Of a stretch of DNA of 64,000 nucleotides, positions 32,977 through 41,488 are shown piece after piece. The number at the start of each line of letters is the position of its first letter. The stretch's first letter is position 1. Source of the stretch: Streptomyces sp. f51 (GTDB taxonomy: Bacteria; Actinomycetota; Actinomycetes; Streptomycetales; Streptomycetaceae); the NCBI RefSeq assembly GCF_037940415.1, contig NZ_CP149798.1, forward strand, positions 4,559,001-4,623,000, read 5' to 3'. The translations under genes were made by a program, and so were the position numbers. The notes under the pieces were generated by a model. It was given only the letters and a program-made list of their open reading frames with translations. It did no database searches and was not told the origin of the DNA.

Positions 32977-34056
32977 ATGAGACCCCGCGCCGGTTCAGCC
33001 GGCTCCACCACTCTCGCCTTCGTCGAGAGCCCGGTACAGCTCCTGAACGTGCTGGAGTGGGCGCACATACACGCCCACGACGGCACGGCGCCCGACGCGG
33101 GGCTCACCCTCGTCGTCCTGTCCCCCAACGACCCGATGACCCGCGGCCAGCTCCGCCGGATGGCGGAACTGGCCCGCGACGAGGGCCACGCGGTCCGCTG
33201 GGAGGAGGCGCGCGGTGGCACCACGGCCCCCTTCCACACCATCGGGGGACTGGCTCCGCTGCTGCGCCGGGCCCGGCGGATCGTCATGGGGGACCCGTTC
33301 TCCCGCTATGTGCAGCTGCTGCTGACCATCACCAGGGCACGCGACCTGGTCGTGGTCGACGACGGAACGGCGACGATGGAGTTCGTCGCCCAGCTCGCCC
33401 GCGGTGAACGCCTGGTGCGCTGGCACCGGCGCGGTGGCCGCCCCGGCCCCCGGGACGTGCTCTTCGCTCCCGTGTCCGCCTCGGCCCGCCGCCGGCTGAC
33501 GCCCAGTGACCGCCGCAGCGTCGAGGTCTTCTCCTCCATGCCGATCGAATCGGCACCGGACGGTGTCACCGTCACCGCCAACGACTTCTCCTGGACCCGG
33601 GACCGGTTCGGCCCGCCGCGCATCACCAAGAGCGCGGACATGGTCGGCACCTCGCTCGTCGAGACGGGCGTGGTCGACCCCGACCGCTACCTGGACGCGG
33701 TCCGCGCGCTCGCCAAGGCGCACGGAGCGACTCGCTACTTCGCGCACCGCCGCGAGAGCGTCGACAAACTGCACCGGCTGGCCGCCGAGACGGGCCTGGA
33801 GATCGTCCGTCCCGACCTGCCGCTCGAACTGATCGCCCGGCGCGGCCCGATCGGCCGGACGATCCTGAGCTTCCCCTCGACGGTCGTCCACACGCTGCCG
33901 CTGGCCCTGGCCGGCACCGAGGTGCGCGTCGCCGTCTGCGACATCGACCCCGCCTGGCTGACGGAGAACGCCTCACCGAGGGCCCAGGGCTTCCTGTCCG
34001 GCGTCACCGGGACCGCCCGGGACGTGCACCGTCTCTCGGCGGTGTCCACCATCTAG
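32977..34056 (+). CDS. sialyltransferase-like glycosyltransferase (GT52/polysialyltransferase type)
   Basis: This 359-residue soluble protein begins its fold with TLAFVESPVQLLNVLEWAHI, the opening strand and P-Q-L-L motif seen in bacterial GT52-type sialyltransferases. RDLVVVDDGTATMEFVAQLA (a D-D-G-T motif) and TRYFAHRRESVDKLHRLAA (a His-Arg box) follow. ILSFPSTVVHTLPLALAG supplies the Ser/Thr donor-binding segment. It ends the rightward operon and is followed by a strong hairpin. The locus thus encodes three different sialyltransferase-like enzymes besides the GT2. Confidence 0.75.
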   Translation: MRPRAGSAGSTTLAFVESPVQLLNVLEWAHIHAHDGTAPDAGLTLVVLSPNDPMTRGQLRRMAELARDEGHAVRWEEARGGTTAPFHTIGGLAPLLRRARRIVMGDPFSRYVQLLLTITRARDLVVVDDGTATMEFVAQLARGERLVRWHRRGGRPGPRDVLFAPVSASARRRLTPSDRRSVEVFSSMPIESAPDGVTVTANDFSWTRDRFGPPRITKSADMVGTSLVETGVVDPDRYLDAVRALAKAHGATRYFAHRRESVDKLHRLAAETGLEIVRPDLPLELIARRGPIGRTILSFPSTVVHTLPLALAGTEVRVAVCDIDPAWLTENASPRAQGFLSGVTGTARDVHRLSAVSTI

Positions 34057-34084
34057 TTCGAGCCACAGGCAACTTCAGGCGTTC

Positions 34085-34111
34085 AGAGCCCGGCGTACCG
34101 CGCCGGGCTCT
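34085..34111 (+). terminator. terminator of the rightward nonulosonate operon
   Basis: A perfect 11-bp inverted repeat AGAGCCCGGCG/CGCCGGGCTCT around a 5-base loop, 28 bp after the stop at 34056. Confidence 0.9.
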
Positions 34112-34199
34112 TCCGTTGGTCCATACCGCGATCTACGCGGATCATCAGGACCGCGCTCCGCCCGTCCTCCACGACGAACGCACCGAACAGTCGTGTGGT

Positions 34200-34217
34200 G
34201 TTCACCAGTCCTCCACA
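34200..34217 (+). promoter_or_regulatory. possible partial PHO box upstream of pstC
   Basis: GTTCACC at 34200 is the core of the 11-bp direct-repeat unit bound by PhoP in Streptomyces. The next unit, 11 bp on, reads CTCCACA (four of seven matches). The position 118 bp before the pstC start is reasonable. The second unit is weak, so this is a candidate only. Confidence 0.35.
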
Positions 34218-34317
34218 ACACGCGCGTTGGGGCGACACGATCCGGCCATTGAATCGCAGCGCGCGGTACCGGCCGTCGGTCGCGCGGGGATTCCGTTTCC
34301 GGAATTGGGGGCAGCGC

Positions 34318-35562
34318 GTGGCGTCCGTGTCAGAGGAGTCCGACAGACCGGAGGCGGAGAGACCCGGGGCGGAGACGTCCGGGACCGCGAGACCGGCCCC
34401 CGGCAGTCCCGCGCCCGGCGGTTCCGCGCCCGGCGGTTCCGCGCCCGGCGACCGGGAGTCCGGCCGCCTCGGCTCCGACCGGCCCGAGTCCGGCGGACAG
34501 GAGCCCGGCGGCTCCGAGCCCGGCGGGGCGGACGCGGCGGGGCGGGGGAGCGGCACCGTCGTTCCCGGCCGGCCGGAGGCCCGGGCGCTCGTCGCCCGGC
34601 GGATCAACCCCGCCCGCGGTCTCGGCGACCGTGTCTTCCGGCTCCAGCTCACCGCCACCGGCGTCGCCGTCCTCGCCGGCATGGCGGGAGTCGGACTCTT
34701 CCTCCTCCTGCGGGCCGGCCAGGCCCTGCGCACCCGGGGCCTCTCCTTCCTGACCACCGCCGCATGGCAGCCGGACGTCCACAACTTCGGCATCGCGGCC
34801 GTCCTCACCGGCACGGTCCTGATCGCCTGCGTCGCGGTCGTGATCTCCGTACCGCTGGCCGTCGGGACCGCCCTGTTCATCTCCGACGTCGCCCCGCGCG
34901 GACTGCGCCGCACCCTGGTGACCATGGTCGACCTGATGGCGGCCGTCCCCTCGGTGGTCTACGGACTGTGGGGGCTTTTCTTCCTCCAGCAGCACGTGAT
35001 CGGCCTGTCGCGCTGGCTGTCCGAATGGCTGGGCTGGATACCCCTGTTCACGGTGGACGGCACCCAGCCGGGCGAACCGCTCGCCTCCGAGAGCGTGTTC
35101 ACCGCCTCCACCTTCGTCGCCGGAATCGTCGTCGCCCTGATGGTCGCGCCGATCCAGTGCTCGGTGATGCGCGAGGTCTTCTCCCAGGCCCCGGCCGGCG
35201 AACGCGAGGGCGCCTACGCGCTCGGCGCCACCCGCTGGGGCATGATCCGCTCGGTCGTCCTGCCGTACGGCAAGGGCGGGATCATCGGCGGCACCATGCT
35301 CGGGCTCGGCCGCGCGCTCGGCGAGACCATCGCGGTCTACCTGATCATCTCGCCGGTCTTCGTGATCCAGCCGCACATCCTCCAGACCGGCTCCAACTCG
35401 GTGTCCTCGCTGATCGCCCTGCACTACGGCGACGCCTCCGAGTTCGGCATGTCGGCGCTGATGGCCGCGGGCCTGGCGCTGTTCCTGCTCACCCTGGCGG
35501 TCAACTTCACCGCCTCCTCCGTGGTGGCCCGCAGCCGTTCCGGCGCGCAGAGCGAGGCATGA
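34318..35562 (+). CDS. pstC: phosphate ABC transporter permease PstC-like
   Basis: This 414-residue permease has an unusual roughly 95-residue hydrophilic N-terminus rich in Gly/Ser/Pro/Glu that includes the repeat GGSAPGGSAPG. PstC-type helices follow: ATGVAVLAGMAGVGLFLLLR, FGIAAVLTGTVLIACVAVVI, DLMAAVPSVVYGLWGLFFL. The inner-membrane coupling loop is APAGEREGAYALGATRWGMI followed by GLGRALGETIAVYLIISPVF. Standard PstC is about 330 residues, so the extension is extra. The start GTG 34318 is best guess; GTG 34330 and others in frame are possible. It is the first gene of the island and pstA begins 1 bp after its stop. Confidence 0.9.
   Translation: MASVSEESDRPEAERPGAETSGTARPAPGSPAPGGSAPGGSAPGDRESGRLGSDRPESGGQEPGGSEPGGADAAGRGSGTVVPGRPEARALVARRINPARGLGDRVFRLQLTATGVAVLAGMAGVGLFLLLRAGQALRTRGLSFLTTAAWQPDVHNFGIAAVLTGTVLIACVAVVISVPLAVGTALFISDVAPRGLRRTLVTMVDLMAAVPSVVYGLWGLFFLQQHVIGLSRWLSEWLGWIPLFTVDGTQPGEPLASESVFTASTFVAGIVVALMVAPIQCSVMREVFSQAPAGEREGAYALGATRWGMIRSVVLPYGKGGIIGGTMLGLGRALGETIAVYLIISPVFVIQPHILQTGSNSVSSLIALHYGDASEFGMSALMAAGLALFLLTLAVNFTASSVVARSRSGAQSEA
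34407..34451 (+). repeat. three 15-bp tandem repeats in the pstC 5' end
   Basis: Three near-identical copies of TTCCGCGCCCGGCGG (34407-34421, 34422-34436, 34437-34451) encode the Gly-Ser-Ala-Pro-Gly repeat of the hydrophilic N-terminus. Confidence 0.85.
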
Positions 35563-35563
35563 G

Positions 35564-36847
35564 ATGACCGTCGTCCAAGAGACGTCCCTGTCCGCCGTAC
35601 GGGACGCGGCACCCGCGCCCGCGGACACCGCCGTGGAGCACGCCCCGCCGCCACCGCGCCCGCGCCGCATCGGCGGGGTCACCCGCAACGGGGTGCTGTC
35701 CCTGTGCGGCGCCGCCGCCTCCGCGCTGTGCGTCACCGTCCTGCTCTTCGGCCAACTCGCCCCGTTCTCGGGCGCGCTGGGCTTCACCGTCACCGCGTAT
35801 CTCGTGTTCCTCGCGGTCTACGCGGTGCTGACCGGGCTCGACGAGGACGGCCAGGCCGTACGGGACCGGGTCATGACCGTGGTGCTGTGGACGGCGGCCA
35901 CGCTGCTGTTCTCCGGGCTCGTCATGGTCGTCGGCTTCACCGGCTGGCGCGGCCGCGAGGCACTGCCGCACGCCAACTTCTTCACCCAGGACATGCAGGC
36001 CGCGGGCCCCCTCGACCCGCTCACCCACGGCGGCATCGCCCACGCGATGCTCGGCACCCTCACGATGATCACCATCGCGCTCGCGATCACCGTGCCCCTG
36101 GGTCTCGCCTGCGCCGTCTACCTGAACCAGATCCCGGGCCGGTTCTCCCGGTTCGTCCGCACCATCGTCGAGGCGATGACCGCGCTGCCCTCGATCGTCG
36201 CCGGCCTGATGGTGTACGCCACCTGGATCCTCGGCCTCGGCATGCAGAAGTCGGGCCTCGCGGCCGGCTTCGCGATCAGCGTCATGATGCTGCCGATCGT
36301 GATCCGCGCCTCCGACGTGGTGCTGCGCCTGGTGCCCGGCAACCTCACCGAGGCGGCGGAGGCGCTCGGCGCCCCGCGCTGGCGCACGGTGTGGCACGTC
36401 GTGCTGCCCACCGCCCGCTCCGGCCTCGCCACCGCCGTCATCCTGGGCACCGCCCGCGGGATCGGCGAGACCTCGCCCGTCCTGCTCACCGCGGGCTTCA
36501 CGGCCGCGCTCAACACGGACGCGACCAGCGGGCCGATGGTCTCGCTGCCGCTCGCGGTCTTCAACTTCGTCAAGTCGCCCGAGCCCACGATGATCGCCCG
36601 CGGCTTCGGCGCCGCCGCCGTCCTGATGGCCCTCGTCCTGGTGCTGTTCGTGATCGCCCGCGTCATCGGCGGGCGCGGCCCCGGTCACCAGACCAGGCGC
36701 CAGGCCCGCCGCACCGCCCGCGCCTCCCGGGCCGACGTGCAGCGCTTCGAGGACCTGCGCGCGCCGGGCCTGTCCCTGTTCGACACCCCCGGGGAAAACC
36801 CCGCGGGCACCGCCCCGTCCGCCCCCGCCACCGGAGAGACCGACTGA
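35564..36847 (+). CDS. pstA: phosphate ABC transporter permease PstA-like
   Basis: This 427-residue permease has an N-terminal Pro-rich segment, then PstA-type helices: LCVTVLLFGQLAPFSGALGF, MLGTLTMITIALAITVPLGL, TIVEAMTALPSIVAGLMVYA. The coupling loop is LTEAAEALGAPRWRTVWHVV followed by GTARGIGETSPVLLTAGFTA. The C-terminus has an additional basic/acidic tail. The ATG lies 1 bp after the pstC stop, and its TGA overlaps the ATG of the next gene (TGATG). Confidence 0.92.
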   Translation: MTVVQETSLSAVRDAAPAPADTAVEHAPPPPRPRRIGGVTRNGVLSLCGAAASALCVTVLLFGQLAPFSGALGFTVTAYLVFLAVYAVLTGLDEDGQAVRDRVMTVVLWTAATLLFSGLVMVVGFTGWRGREALPHANFFTQDMQAAGPLDPLTHGGIAHAMLGTLTMITIALAITVPLGLACAVYLNQIPGRFSRFVRTIVEAMTALPSIVAGLMVYATWILGLGMQKSGLAAGFAISVMMLPIVIRASDVVLRLVPGNLTEAAEALGAPRWRTVWHVVLPTARSGLATAVILGTARGIGETSPVLLTAGFTAALNTDATSGPMVSLPLAVFNFVKSPEPTMIARGFGAAAVLMALVLVLFVIARVIGGRGPGHQTRRQARRTARASRADVQRFEDLRAPGLSLFDTPGENPAGTAPSAPATGETD

Positions 36848-38613
36848 TGCGCAGCCACCTCCACACCGCCCTCGGGCGCCTGCGGGCGCTCGGGACGCTC
36901 GGCGCGCTGCTCGGCGTGATCGCCGGGCTGCTGGCCGGTCCGCTGGCGGCCCCCGCCGCGGCAGAGAGCTACACGCCGATATCCGGCGCCGGTTCCACCT
37001 GGGCCGAGAACGCCGTCGACGAATGGCGGCGCGCCGTCAACCAGTACGGCATGCGGATCAGCTACGCCGGCACCGGATCGTCCGACGGCCGCCGCCAGTT
37101 CCTCAGCGGAACCGTCGACTTCGCCGTCTCGGACATCCCGTTCCAGACGCACCCGACCGACGGCTCGGCCGCCGAGCGGCCCGCGTCCGGGTCGTACGCC
37201 TACATGCCGATCGTGGCCGGCGGCACCGTCTTCATGTACCACCTGACCGTCAACGGCAAGCGGCTCACCAACCTGCGCCTGTCGGGCGACGTGGTCACCA
37301 AGATCTTCACCGGTGCCGTCAAGACCTGGGACGACCCGGTCATCAAGGCCGACAACCCGGGCGTCCAGCTTCCGCACCGCACGATCGTCCCCGTCGTACG
37401 CTCCGACGGCTCGGGCTCCACGGCCCAGTTCACGATGTGGATGGCCAACCAGCACAAGTCGCTGTGGCAGGCCTACTGCGCCAGGGTCGGCCGCTCCGGG
37501 GCCTGCGGGCAGACCTCGTACTACCCGACCGTCTCCGGCATGATCGCCCAGTCCGGCGACCTCGGCGTCGCGGGGTACGTCGCCCAGAACTACGGCGAGG
37601 GCGCGATCGGGTACGTCAACTACTCGTACGCCCTGAACGCGCACTATCCGGTCGCCAAGGTCCTCAACCACGCGGGCTACTACACCGAGCCGACCCCGCA
37701 GAACGTCGCGGTCTCGCTGCTCAAGGCGCAGATCAACAACGACCGGAACTCCGCCGACTACCTCACGCAGAAGCTCGACGGCGTCTACAACGACTCCGAC
37801 AAGCGCAACTACCCGCTGTCCAGCTACTCGTACATGATCCTGCCCCTGAAGGTGCAGGGCACCTTCACCAAGGCCAAGGGCAAGACGCTCGGCGCGTTCT
37901 CGTACTACTTCATGTGCCAGGGCCAGCAACAGGCGCCCTCGCTCGGCTACTCGCCGCTGCCGATCAACCTGGTGAAGGCGGGCTTCGACCAGATCCGCCG
38001 CATCCCGGGCGTCCAGGCCCAGAGCATCAACATCAGGGGCTGCAACAACCCGACCTTCTCCAGCGACGGGCACAACAAGCTCGCCGAGACCGCCCCCTAC
38101 CCGGCCGCCTGCGACAAGAAGGGCGCCCCGCCCTGCACCACAGGCAGCGGCGGCGCCAAGGCGGGCGGAAGCTCGGGCGGTTCGGGCTCCACGGGCGGCA
38201 GCGGCGGCTCCGCCTCGGGCGGCAGCACCGGCGGCGGCTCCGACGGCGGTACCTCCGGCGGGAGTTCGGGCAGCGGCGGCACCGCCGCGGGAGGCGGGAC
38301 CGGCGGCAGCTCCGCACCCGTCGTCGACCCGGACACCGGCCAGACGCTCTCGCCCGGCTCGGGCGGCGGCTCGGGAACGGGTGCCTCCGGCGGCAGCGGC
38401 GGCGGCAACGGGGGAAGCGGAGCGGCGGCCGACACCATCGCGCTCGCCCAGCCGGTCGCCGTGTCCGGCAGCCAGGGCTGGACCACCACCCAGACGCTCA
38501 TGCTGATCGCCGCCTTCCTGGTGCTCGGCCTGGTCCTGCTGCCCTCCGTGGTCTCCCGGGTGATCACAGGACGCGGCGCGGGCAAGGACACCGGAGAGGG
38601 GCAGCGCCGATGA
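36847..38613 (+). CDS. pstS: phosphate-binding protein PstS-like, membrane-tethered at its C-terminus
   Basis: This 588-residue exported protein has a signal peptide (LGALLGVIAGLLAGPLAAPAAA) and then the PstS binding domain starting YTPISGAGSTWAENAVDEWR and GTGSSDGRRQFLSGTVDFAV. VVRSDGSGSTAQFTMWMA and GNPT-like CNNPTFSSDGHNKLAE follow. A Gly/Ser linker of about 90 residues then leads to a C-terminal membrane helix (LMLIAAFLVLGLVLLPSVV) with a basic tail. Classical PstS is an N-terminal lipoprotein of about 370 residues; here no lipobox is seen and the anchor is C-terminal. Its start and stop overlap the neighbouring genes. Confidence 0.9.
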   Translation: MRSHLHTALGRLRALGTLGALLGVIAGLLAGPLAAPAAAESYTPISGAGSTWAENAVDEWRRAVNQYGMRISYAGTGSSDGRRQFLSGTVDFAVSDIPFQTHPTDGSAAERPASGSYAYMPIVAGGTVFMYHLTVNGKRLTNLRLSGDVVTKIFTGAVKTWDDPVIKADNPGVQLPHRTIVPVVRSDGSGSTAQFTMWMANQHKSLWQAYCARVGRSGACGQTSYYPTVSGMIAQSGDLGVAGYVAQNYGEGAIGYVNYSYALNAHYPVAKVLNHAGYYTEPTPQNVAVSLLKAQINNDRNSADYLTQKLDGVYNDSDKRNYPLSSYSYMILPLKVQGTFTKAKGKTLGAFSYYFMCQGQQQAPSLGYSPLPINLVKAGFDQIRRIPGVQAQSINIRGCNNPTFSSDGHNKLAETAPYPAACDKKGAPPCTTGSGGAKAGGSSGGSGSTGGSGGSASGGSTGGGSDGGTSGGSSGSGGTAAGGGTGGSSAPVVDPDTGQTLSPGSGGGSGTGASGGSGGGNGGSGAAADTIALAQPVAVSGSQGWTTTQTLMLIAAFLVLGLVLLPSVVSRVITGRGAGKDTGEGQRR

Positions 38614-41351
38614 ACCCCCGCAGCACGGGAACGGGCACCGCGAGACCGCGCACCGCGGGATCCCGCGTCGCCGGCGTACGGCGGCTGCTCCTGCGTCTGG
38701 TCGCCGGAACCGCCGTCGGCGCCCTCGCCGGACTCGGCGTGGCCCAGGCGGCCGCCCCGGCCGCCGCGACCGGCACCGCGGCCGCCGGCTCCTCGGCCGT
38801 CACCGTCTCCGGACGCGGCGAGTTCAAGGACATGCGGTTCACCGTCGACCGGACGGCCCACCTGACCAGCCAGGCCGTCACGGTCTCCTGGTCGGGCGGC
38901 ACCCCGACCACCTTCGCCGGCACGGCGTTCAACACGGACTTCGTGCAGATCATGCAGTGCTGGGGCGACGACGACGGCACCGTCCCCGCCAACCCGGGCC
39001 CCGCGCGCACCCAGTGCCAGTACGGGGCCTCCCCGACCACCGACCGGGGCAGCTGGCCCGGCAACGACTACGACGACACCCGCAAGGTGTTCTACAACGC
39101 CGACCCCACCAACTACGGCCAGGACAACCGGTACGGCGCGGCCAACCCCAACGCCCCCGGCGAGGTGCCCTTCAAGTCCGTCGACGGCACCGTCATCACC
39201 TCGGGCACCCAGAACAACGCCTTCTTCAACCGCAACACCACCAACGAGGTCGACTTCGCCCGCACCGGCGCCGACGGCACCGGCAAGGAGTACTTCGAGG
39301 TCCAGACCGCCAACGAGGCCCCGCACCTGGGCTGCGGAGTGCCGGTCACCGTCAACGGGGGGACCAGGCCCCGCTCGTGCTGGCTGGTCATCGTCCCGCA
39401 GGGCCATCTCGACCTGGACGGGAACCCGTACGCCGACCACAGCCAGGTCAACGCCGGATCCCCCGTCTCCTCCACGAACTGGAAGAACCGGGTCGCGATC
39501 CCGCTCGGCTTCAACTCGGTCGGCACCAACTGCGCGCTCGGCGCCAAGGAGCGCGCCACCACCGGCAGCGAGCTCGCCGCCGACGCCATGACCAGCTGGC
39601 AGGCGGCCCTGTGCCCGACCGGCACGGTCTACGGCTACACCGAGCTCGGCGAACCCGACACCCGCGCCCGGCTCATCAACGACGGTTCCTCCGGGCTCGC
39701 GTTCACCACCCGCGCCCTCGGCGCCGACGCGGGCACCACGGCACCCTCCGACCCGACGGTGTACGCGCCCGTGGCACTCTCCGGAACCGTCATCGGCTTC
39801 ACCGTCGAACGCAGACCCAAGGCGGGAGCGCCGGACTCCGTCCGCCGACTCGCGGGCACCAAGGTCGAGTCCGTCGACCTCACCCCGCGCCTGGTCGCCA
39901 AACTGCTCACCGAGTCCTATCGCAACTCGCCCTGGGGAGCCGTCCTCGGCGACTCGGCCGCCACCGGCTACGACTGGGCGAAGAACAATCCGGCCGGCCT
40001 GGCGAGCGACCCCGAATTCATCTCCCTGAACCCCGAGTTCGCGGACCTCTCGGTCTCCGAGACCCCGTCCACCGACACCGACCTGATCACCTCGCTCGGG
40101 CACAGCGACTCCGCCCGCGCCCTGTGGCAGTGGATCCTCGCCGACAAGGACGCCCGCGGCTTCCTCGCCGGTGACGTCGACGACTGGGGCGCCAAGGTCA
40201 ACCCGTACTACAGCACCACCGCGTCCCGTAACCCGACCGGTGTCGCCTTCGACCCCGCGCACTCCGACGACTATCCCAAGAGCGACCCCTGGTGCACGAT
40301 CCCGCCGGGCACCGACGCCACCGTCAAGCAGTGCATGACCGACTTCCATCCCTACGTCGAGGACATGCACTCCGGCGCCCTGCACACCCGGCGTGCCGAC
40401 ACGCTCTGGAAGTCCAGCTGGGACGCGCTCGCCAACCCGCCGGCCTTCAAGAGCCCCGGCCCCCAGACGGTCGGCTCCCGGTTCGTGATCACCGTCACCG
40501 ACGCGGCCTCCGCCGCGCGCTACGGCCTTCAGACCGCCCGCCTGCGCAACACCGCGGGCACGTTCGTCGGCCCCGCCGCTGGCTCCCTGACCGCGGCGGC
40601 CTCCGGCGCCACCGGCACCGGAGCCCCCGAGATCACCCCGGCCACGGCCGACGCGGAAGGCGCCTACCCGCTCGCCCAGCTGGTGTACGCCGCCGTCCGT
40701 CCGGGCCAGATCGACAAGACGGCCCGCAAGGACTACGCGACCCTGCTGCGGTACGCCGCCGGTGACGGCCAGACCAGCGGCGCCGACCCGGGCCTGCTCC
40801 CGGCCGGTTACGCCCCGCTCCCCGCGGCCCTGCGCACCAAGGCGACCACCGCCGCCGACGCCCTCGTCCACTACACGGGACCCGGCCCCACGCCCACCGG
40901 CGGCTCGGGTTCCGCCGGCGGATCGTCGGGCGGCGGCTCCACGGGCGGAGGCTCCGACAGCTCCGGCGGAGGATCGGGCGGCGGCGGCACTGGCGGTTCG
41001 ACGGGCGGCGGCGACGGCGGCTCCACGGGCGCCGGCAGCGGCGGTGGCGGTGCCACTCCCGGTGCCACCGCGAGCGCGAAGCCGAGCGCCGCACCCTCCT
41101 ACGACGGCGGCCAGGCCCTTCAGACCACCGCGCTGGGCACCACGCCCGACGATCCGTCCAACTCCCTGCGGTACGCCGTCCCGGTCGGAGCCGCGCTCGG
41201 CGCGTTCGCCGGCATCGGGGCGCCGTTCGCCGGCGGCGGCAGGCTCCGGTTTCCGCTGCGCGTCCCGCTGCCCGGCGGCCGGGCGGTGACCGTGCCCGCC
41301 CTCACCCTGCCCGAGTGGCTGCGCAGGCGGCTGCCCTCCGGCCGGAACTGA
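38610..41351 (+). CDS. large surface protein with divergent PstS-like binding domain
   Basis: This 913-residue protein overlaps pstS by ATGA. A signal peptide (LLLRLVAGTAVGALAGLGVA) leads into an extracellular region with paired cysteines (IMQCWGDDDG, ARTQCQYGASP, LGCGVPV, RSCWLVIVP). The later part resembles PstS proteins: TVIGFTVERRPKAG, LAKLLTESYRN-like VAKLLTESYRNSPWG, YPLAQLVYAAVRP and LPAGYAPLPAALR. A Gly/Ser/Thr linker follows, then a C-terminal hydrophobic segment (AVPVGAALGAFAGIGAPFAGG) and basic end. The binding site appears too rearranged to assume phosphate as ligand. Unusually large for the family. Confidence 0.75.
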   Translation: MNPRSTGTGTARPRTAGSRVAGVRRLLLRLVAGTAVGALAGLGVAQAAAPAAATGTAAAGSSAVTVSGRGEFKDMRFTVDRTAHLTSQAVTVSWSGGTPTTFAGTAFNTDFVQIMQCWGDDDGTVPANPGPARTQCQYGASPTTDRGSWPGNDYDDTRKVFYNADPTNYGQDNRYGAANPNAPGEVPFKSVDGTVITSGTQNNAFFNRNTTNEVDFARTGADGTGKEYFEVQTANEAPHLGCGVPVTVNGGTRPRSCWLVIVPQGHLDLDGNPYADHSQVNAGSPVSSTNWKNRVAIPLGFNSVGTNCALGAKERATTGSELAADAMTSWQAALCPTGTVYGYTELGEPDTRARLINDGSSGLAFTTRALGADAGTTAPSDPTVYAPVALSGTVIGFTVERRPKAGAPDSVRRLAGTKVESVDLTPRLVAKLLTESYRNSPWGAVLGDSAATGYDWAKNNPAGLASDPEFISLNPEFADLSVSETPSTDTDLITSLGHSDSARALWQWILADKDARGFLAGDVDDWGAKVNPYYSTTASRNPTGVAFDPAHSDDYPKSDPWCTIPPGTDATVKQCMTDFHPYVEDMHSGALHTRRADTLWKSSWDALANPPAFKSPGPQTVGSRFVITVTDAASAARYGLQTARLRNTAGTFVGPAAGSLTAAASGATGTGAPEITPATADAEGAYPLAQLVYAAVRPGQIDKTARKDYATLLRYAAGDGQTSGADPGLLPAGYAPLPAALRTKATTAADALVHYTGPGPTPTGGSGSAGGSSGGGSTGGGSDSSGGGSGGGGTGGSTGGGDGGSTGAGSGGGGATPGATASAKPSAAPSYDGGQALQTTALGTTPDDPSNSLRYAVPVGAALGAFAGIGAPFAGGGRLRFPLRVPLPGGRAVTVPALTLPEWLRRRLPSGRN

Positions 41352-41400
41352 ACCGACCGGAGCGCGGGCCCGCCGGGCCCCGCTCCCCACAGACGGCCGC

Positions 41401-41425
41401 CCGCCCCGAAAGGCAGTCGGGGCGG
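41401..41425 (+). terminator. hairpin after the large PstS-like gene
   Basis: CCGCCCCGA (41401-41409) pairs perfectly with 41417-41425 around a 7-base loop, 50 bp after the stop at 41351. It may reduce read-through into the next gene. Confidence 0.75.
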
Positions 41426-41488
41426 ACGGCCCGTACCACCCTGCCAGATCCACCCGACGTCATCTCGCACACCCTCTGGAGACTCTCA

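Noticed and set aside
38097..41453. A 1118-codon minus-strand open frame opposite the PstS-like genes
   Set aside because: It mirrors the Gly/Ser/Thr-rich coding strand and shows only Gly/Val/Arg/Asp repeats; the plus-strand genes have signal peptides, motifs and coupled starts.
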